Assembly (NCBI RefSeq): GCF_023147505.1
Contig: NZ_JAHXPB010000002.1
Coordinates: 62,001-126,000 of the forward strand
Direction: 5' to 3'
Source of the DNA: Brevundimonas sp. EYE_349
Lineage (GTDB): Bacteria; Pseudomonadota; Alphaproteobacteria; Caulobacterales; Caulobacteraceae
DNA: 64,000 nt
Shown here: positions 62,600 to 64,000 of the stretch, piece after piece
Position numbering within the stretch: the stretch's first letter is position 1
How the letters are laid out: each line of letters opens with the position of its first letter
Position numbers and translations under genes: made by a program
The notes under the pieces: model-generated
What the model was told of the DNA's origin: nothing
Databases searched by the model: none
What the model saw: only the letters and a program-made list of their open reading frames with translations

Positions 62600-63832
62600 T
62601 CAGACCCCAATCACCAGGCTGACCGTGGTCGTCGTCGATCCGCCGATGTTCAACGTCTGAACGTTGCGGGCGCCTTCGACCTGGTAATCGCCGGCCGTGC
62701 CGGTCGTCTGCTTGAAGGCGTCCAGCGCCATGCGGACGCCGGTCGCGCCGACCGGATGGCCGCAACCGATCAACCCTCCTGACGGATTGATGGGCAGCCG
62801 TCCGCCGATCTCAATGTCGCCGGCCTCGACCGCCTTCCAGCTATCGCCGGGCGCCGTCAGCCCCAGGTGATCGATGGCCATATATTCGGTCATCGAGAAA
62901 CAGTCGTGGGTTTCGACCACGTCCACCTGGTCCAGCCCAATACCGGCCCGCTCACGCGCATCGTCGATCGCGCGCTTCACCTGCGGGAAGACGTAGGGCG
63001 CGTCGGCGCTGTTGGCGATCTTGCGCGCATAGCTGATCGGCGACGACCGATGCCCCCACCCCTTCACACGCGGCAGGGTGTCCAGGTCGACGCCGCGCTT
63101 GCGGGCATAGTCGGCCGCGCGCTGCTCGGACGCCAGAACCACCATCGCGGCCCCGTCGGTCACCTGGCCGCAGTCCGACTTGCGCGTGCGTCCTTCGATG
63201 GGCGGATTGGCCGTGTCGTCGTCACTGAAGCTGAGATTGTCGAAGGCCCAGTTGCGCGTCTGTGCGTTCGGATTACGCCGACCGTTGGCGAAGTTGATCT
63301 CGGAAATCCGGCGCAGGTGGCGTTCGTCGATACCGTAGCGGCGGTCGTATTCGTCCGTCAGGTCCGAAAAGGCGCGTGGCCAGACATAGGTGGCGTCCCC
63401 ATATTCGTGCCCATGCCAGGCGGCCGCGCCCAAATGCTCGGCGGCGGTCTTGCCCGGCACGTTGCGCATCAGCTCAAGCCCGAGAACGGCGGCCGTGCCA
63501 TAGCGACCCGCCTCGATGTCCGCACAGGCGGCCAGCAGCGCCAGGCTGCCAGACGCGCAGGCCGCCTCATGCCGGCTGGTCGGCAGGCCGTCGAAACGAT
63601 CGTCCGTCATGGCGAAGAAGCCGCCCAGCAAACCTTGGCCGGCGAACAGATCGCCCACGAAGTTGCCGACGTGCCCGACCTCGATGTCGCCCGGCTCCAG
63701 ATCGACGGCGTCCAGGCCCTCGCGCAAGGCTTCTCCGAACCCGTCGGCGATCTCCAGACCCTCACGCGCCCAGTTCCGCGCGAAATCCGACTGCCATCCG
63801 CCGAGGATATAGACCGCGCTGCGATCGGCCAT
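62600..63832 (-). CDS. thiolase-superfamily protein (SCP2/lipid-transfer type)
   Basis: A 410-aa thiolase-fold protein: nucleophilic Cys in HEAACASGSLALLAAC, THDCFSMTEYMAIDHLGL (HDCF motif), INPSGGLIGCGHPVGATGVR, and C-terminal TLNIGGSTTTTVSLVIGV instead of the classical second Cys motif. Related in architecture to 45461-46636. The ATG at 63832 overlaps the upstream carotenoid-oxygenase stop by one base (TGATG), so the two are coupled; GTG 63835 is the alternative start. Predicted C-C bond-cleaving or condensing enzyme for a large acyl-CoA. Confidence 0.9.
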   Translation of the reverse strand: MADRSAVYILGGWQSDFARNWAREGLEIADGFGEALREGLDAVDLEPGDIEVGHVGNFVGDLFAGQGLLGGFFAMTDDRFDGLPTSRHEAACASGSLALLAACADIEAGRYGTAAVLGLELMRNVPGKTAAEHLGAAAWHGHEYGDATYVWPRAFSDLTDEYDRRYGIDERHLRRISEINFANGRRNPNAQTRNWAFDNLSFSDDDTANPPIEGRTRKSDCGQVTDGAAMVVLASEQRAADYARKRGVDLDTLPRVKGWGHRSSPISYARKIANSADAPYVFPQVKRAIDDARERAGIGLDQVDVVETHDCFSMTEYMAIDHLGLTAPGDSWKAVEAGDIEIGGRLPINPSGGLIGCGHPVGATGVRMALDAFKQTTGTAGDYQVEGARNVQTLNIGGSTTTTVSLVIGV

Positions 63833-64000
63833 CACGCAGCCCTCCGGGCGGCCCGGATCGTCTCACCCTGGGACCAGGTCGCGTGCGTGCCGCTGGAGAT
63901 GCGACCCGGCAGGATGATGCGCGCCACCGGCCCGTCGTCCAGCTTGCGCGCGTCATAGATGACGCACTCCGACCGATCCTCGATCATGTCGGTGACATAG
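63832..64000 (-). CDS. carotenoid oxygenase (RPE65) family, C-terminal end only
   Basis: Only the last 55 residues are in the window; the gene continues past the right edge. The visible text, CVIYDARKLDDGPVARIILP then GRISSGTHATW, matches the conserved end of carotenoid cleavage oxygenases (compare DA..L..GPVA.v.LP.RvP.GFHg.W). The His of SGTHATW would be the fourth iron ligand. Bacterial members cleave carotenoids, or stilbene and isoeugenol side chains. One-base overlap with the thiolase-like gene. Assignment rests on this short stretch. Confidence 0.65.
   Translation of the reverse strand, partial: YVTDMIEDRSECVIYDARKLDDGPVARIILPGRISSGTHATWSQGETIRAARRAA

Overview
This is a high-GC, densely packed alphaproteobacterial chromosomal segment, most likely from the Caulobacterales (Brevundimonas, Caulobacter or Phenylobacterium type). 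The grounds are five TonB-dependent receptors, operons joined by 4-nt ATGA or 1-nt overlaps, TTG and GTG starts, and many acyl-CoA catabolism genes. No rRNA, tRNA, CRISPR or phage genes were seen. The window carries four acyl-CoA ligases, four thiolase-superfamily proteins, four SDRs, two nitronate-monooxygenase-like flavoproteins, two AraC regulators and one gene or more each of the GntR, IclR, HxlR and ECF/FecR classes. It looks like a catabolic island for hydrophobic carboxylic acids (terpenoid, steroid or aromatic side chains), with the true substrates unknown.

Layout. (1) 1-4550: edge-truncated acyl-CoA ligase and a TonB receptor (minus), divergent from an SDR across a 28-bp imperfect palindrome. 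(2) 4617-11496: a PepSY-like remnant, a Zur-box-like palindrome, then a tight operon of TonB receptor, secreted CobN-like protein, ExbB/TolQ-like protein and DUF2149 protein. This is probably a zinc-starvation metal uptake system rather than cobalamin synthesis. (3) 11508-12280: a di-haem cytochrome c peroxidase C-terminal fragment abutting a decayed IS6-type transposase. (4) 12347-21703: two divergent lipid-catabolism operons. The minus one is SDR, thiolase, NMO-like. The plus one is acyl-CoA ligase, acyl-CoA dehydrogenase, aminoglycoside-phosphotransferase-like kinase, enoyl-CoA hydratase and MFS transporter. The kinase/dehydrogenase pair resembles split ACAD10/11 and the LvaA/LvaC pair of 4-hydroxyacid degradation.

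(5) 21822-34087 (all minus): TonB receptor and AraC regulator; then a unit of TonB receptor, P450, AraC, aldehyde dehydrogenase, alcohol dehydrogenase, [2Fe-2S] ferredoxin and ferredoxin reductase. This is a self-contained hydroxylation and alcohol-to-acid oxidation route. A 50-bp sequence upstream of the P450 unit recurs, 40/50 identical, in the divergent promoter region of block 4. (6) 34453-48207: a second catabolic island in four transcription units: two PPC/DUF296 proteins plus a TRAP transporter; an SDR; GntR, PhyH dioxygenase, SDR, AEC permease and FAD D-lactate dehydrogenase; and IclR, thiolase-like protein and acyl-CoA ligase. All four units have the same 17-bp operator (RGTCC-N7-GGACC) in their promoter regions, which defines a local regulon.

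(7) 48308-55863: OprB-type porin, then ECF sigma, FecR, a STN-containing TonB receptor and an alkaline phosphatase. (8) 55920-57165: nested IS6-like elements with a nonsense-mutated transposase. (9) 57214-64000: a double-domain HxlR regulator, then thiolase, acyl-CoA ligase, NMO-like protein and PaaI thioesterase (plus), converging on a thiolase-like protein and the end of a carotenoid-oxygenase-family gene (minus).
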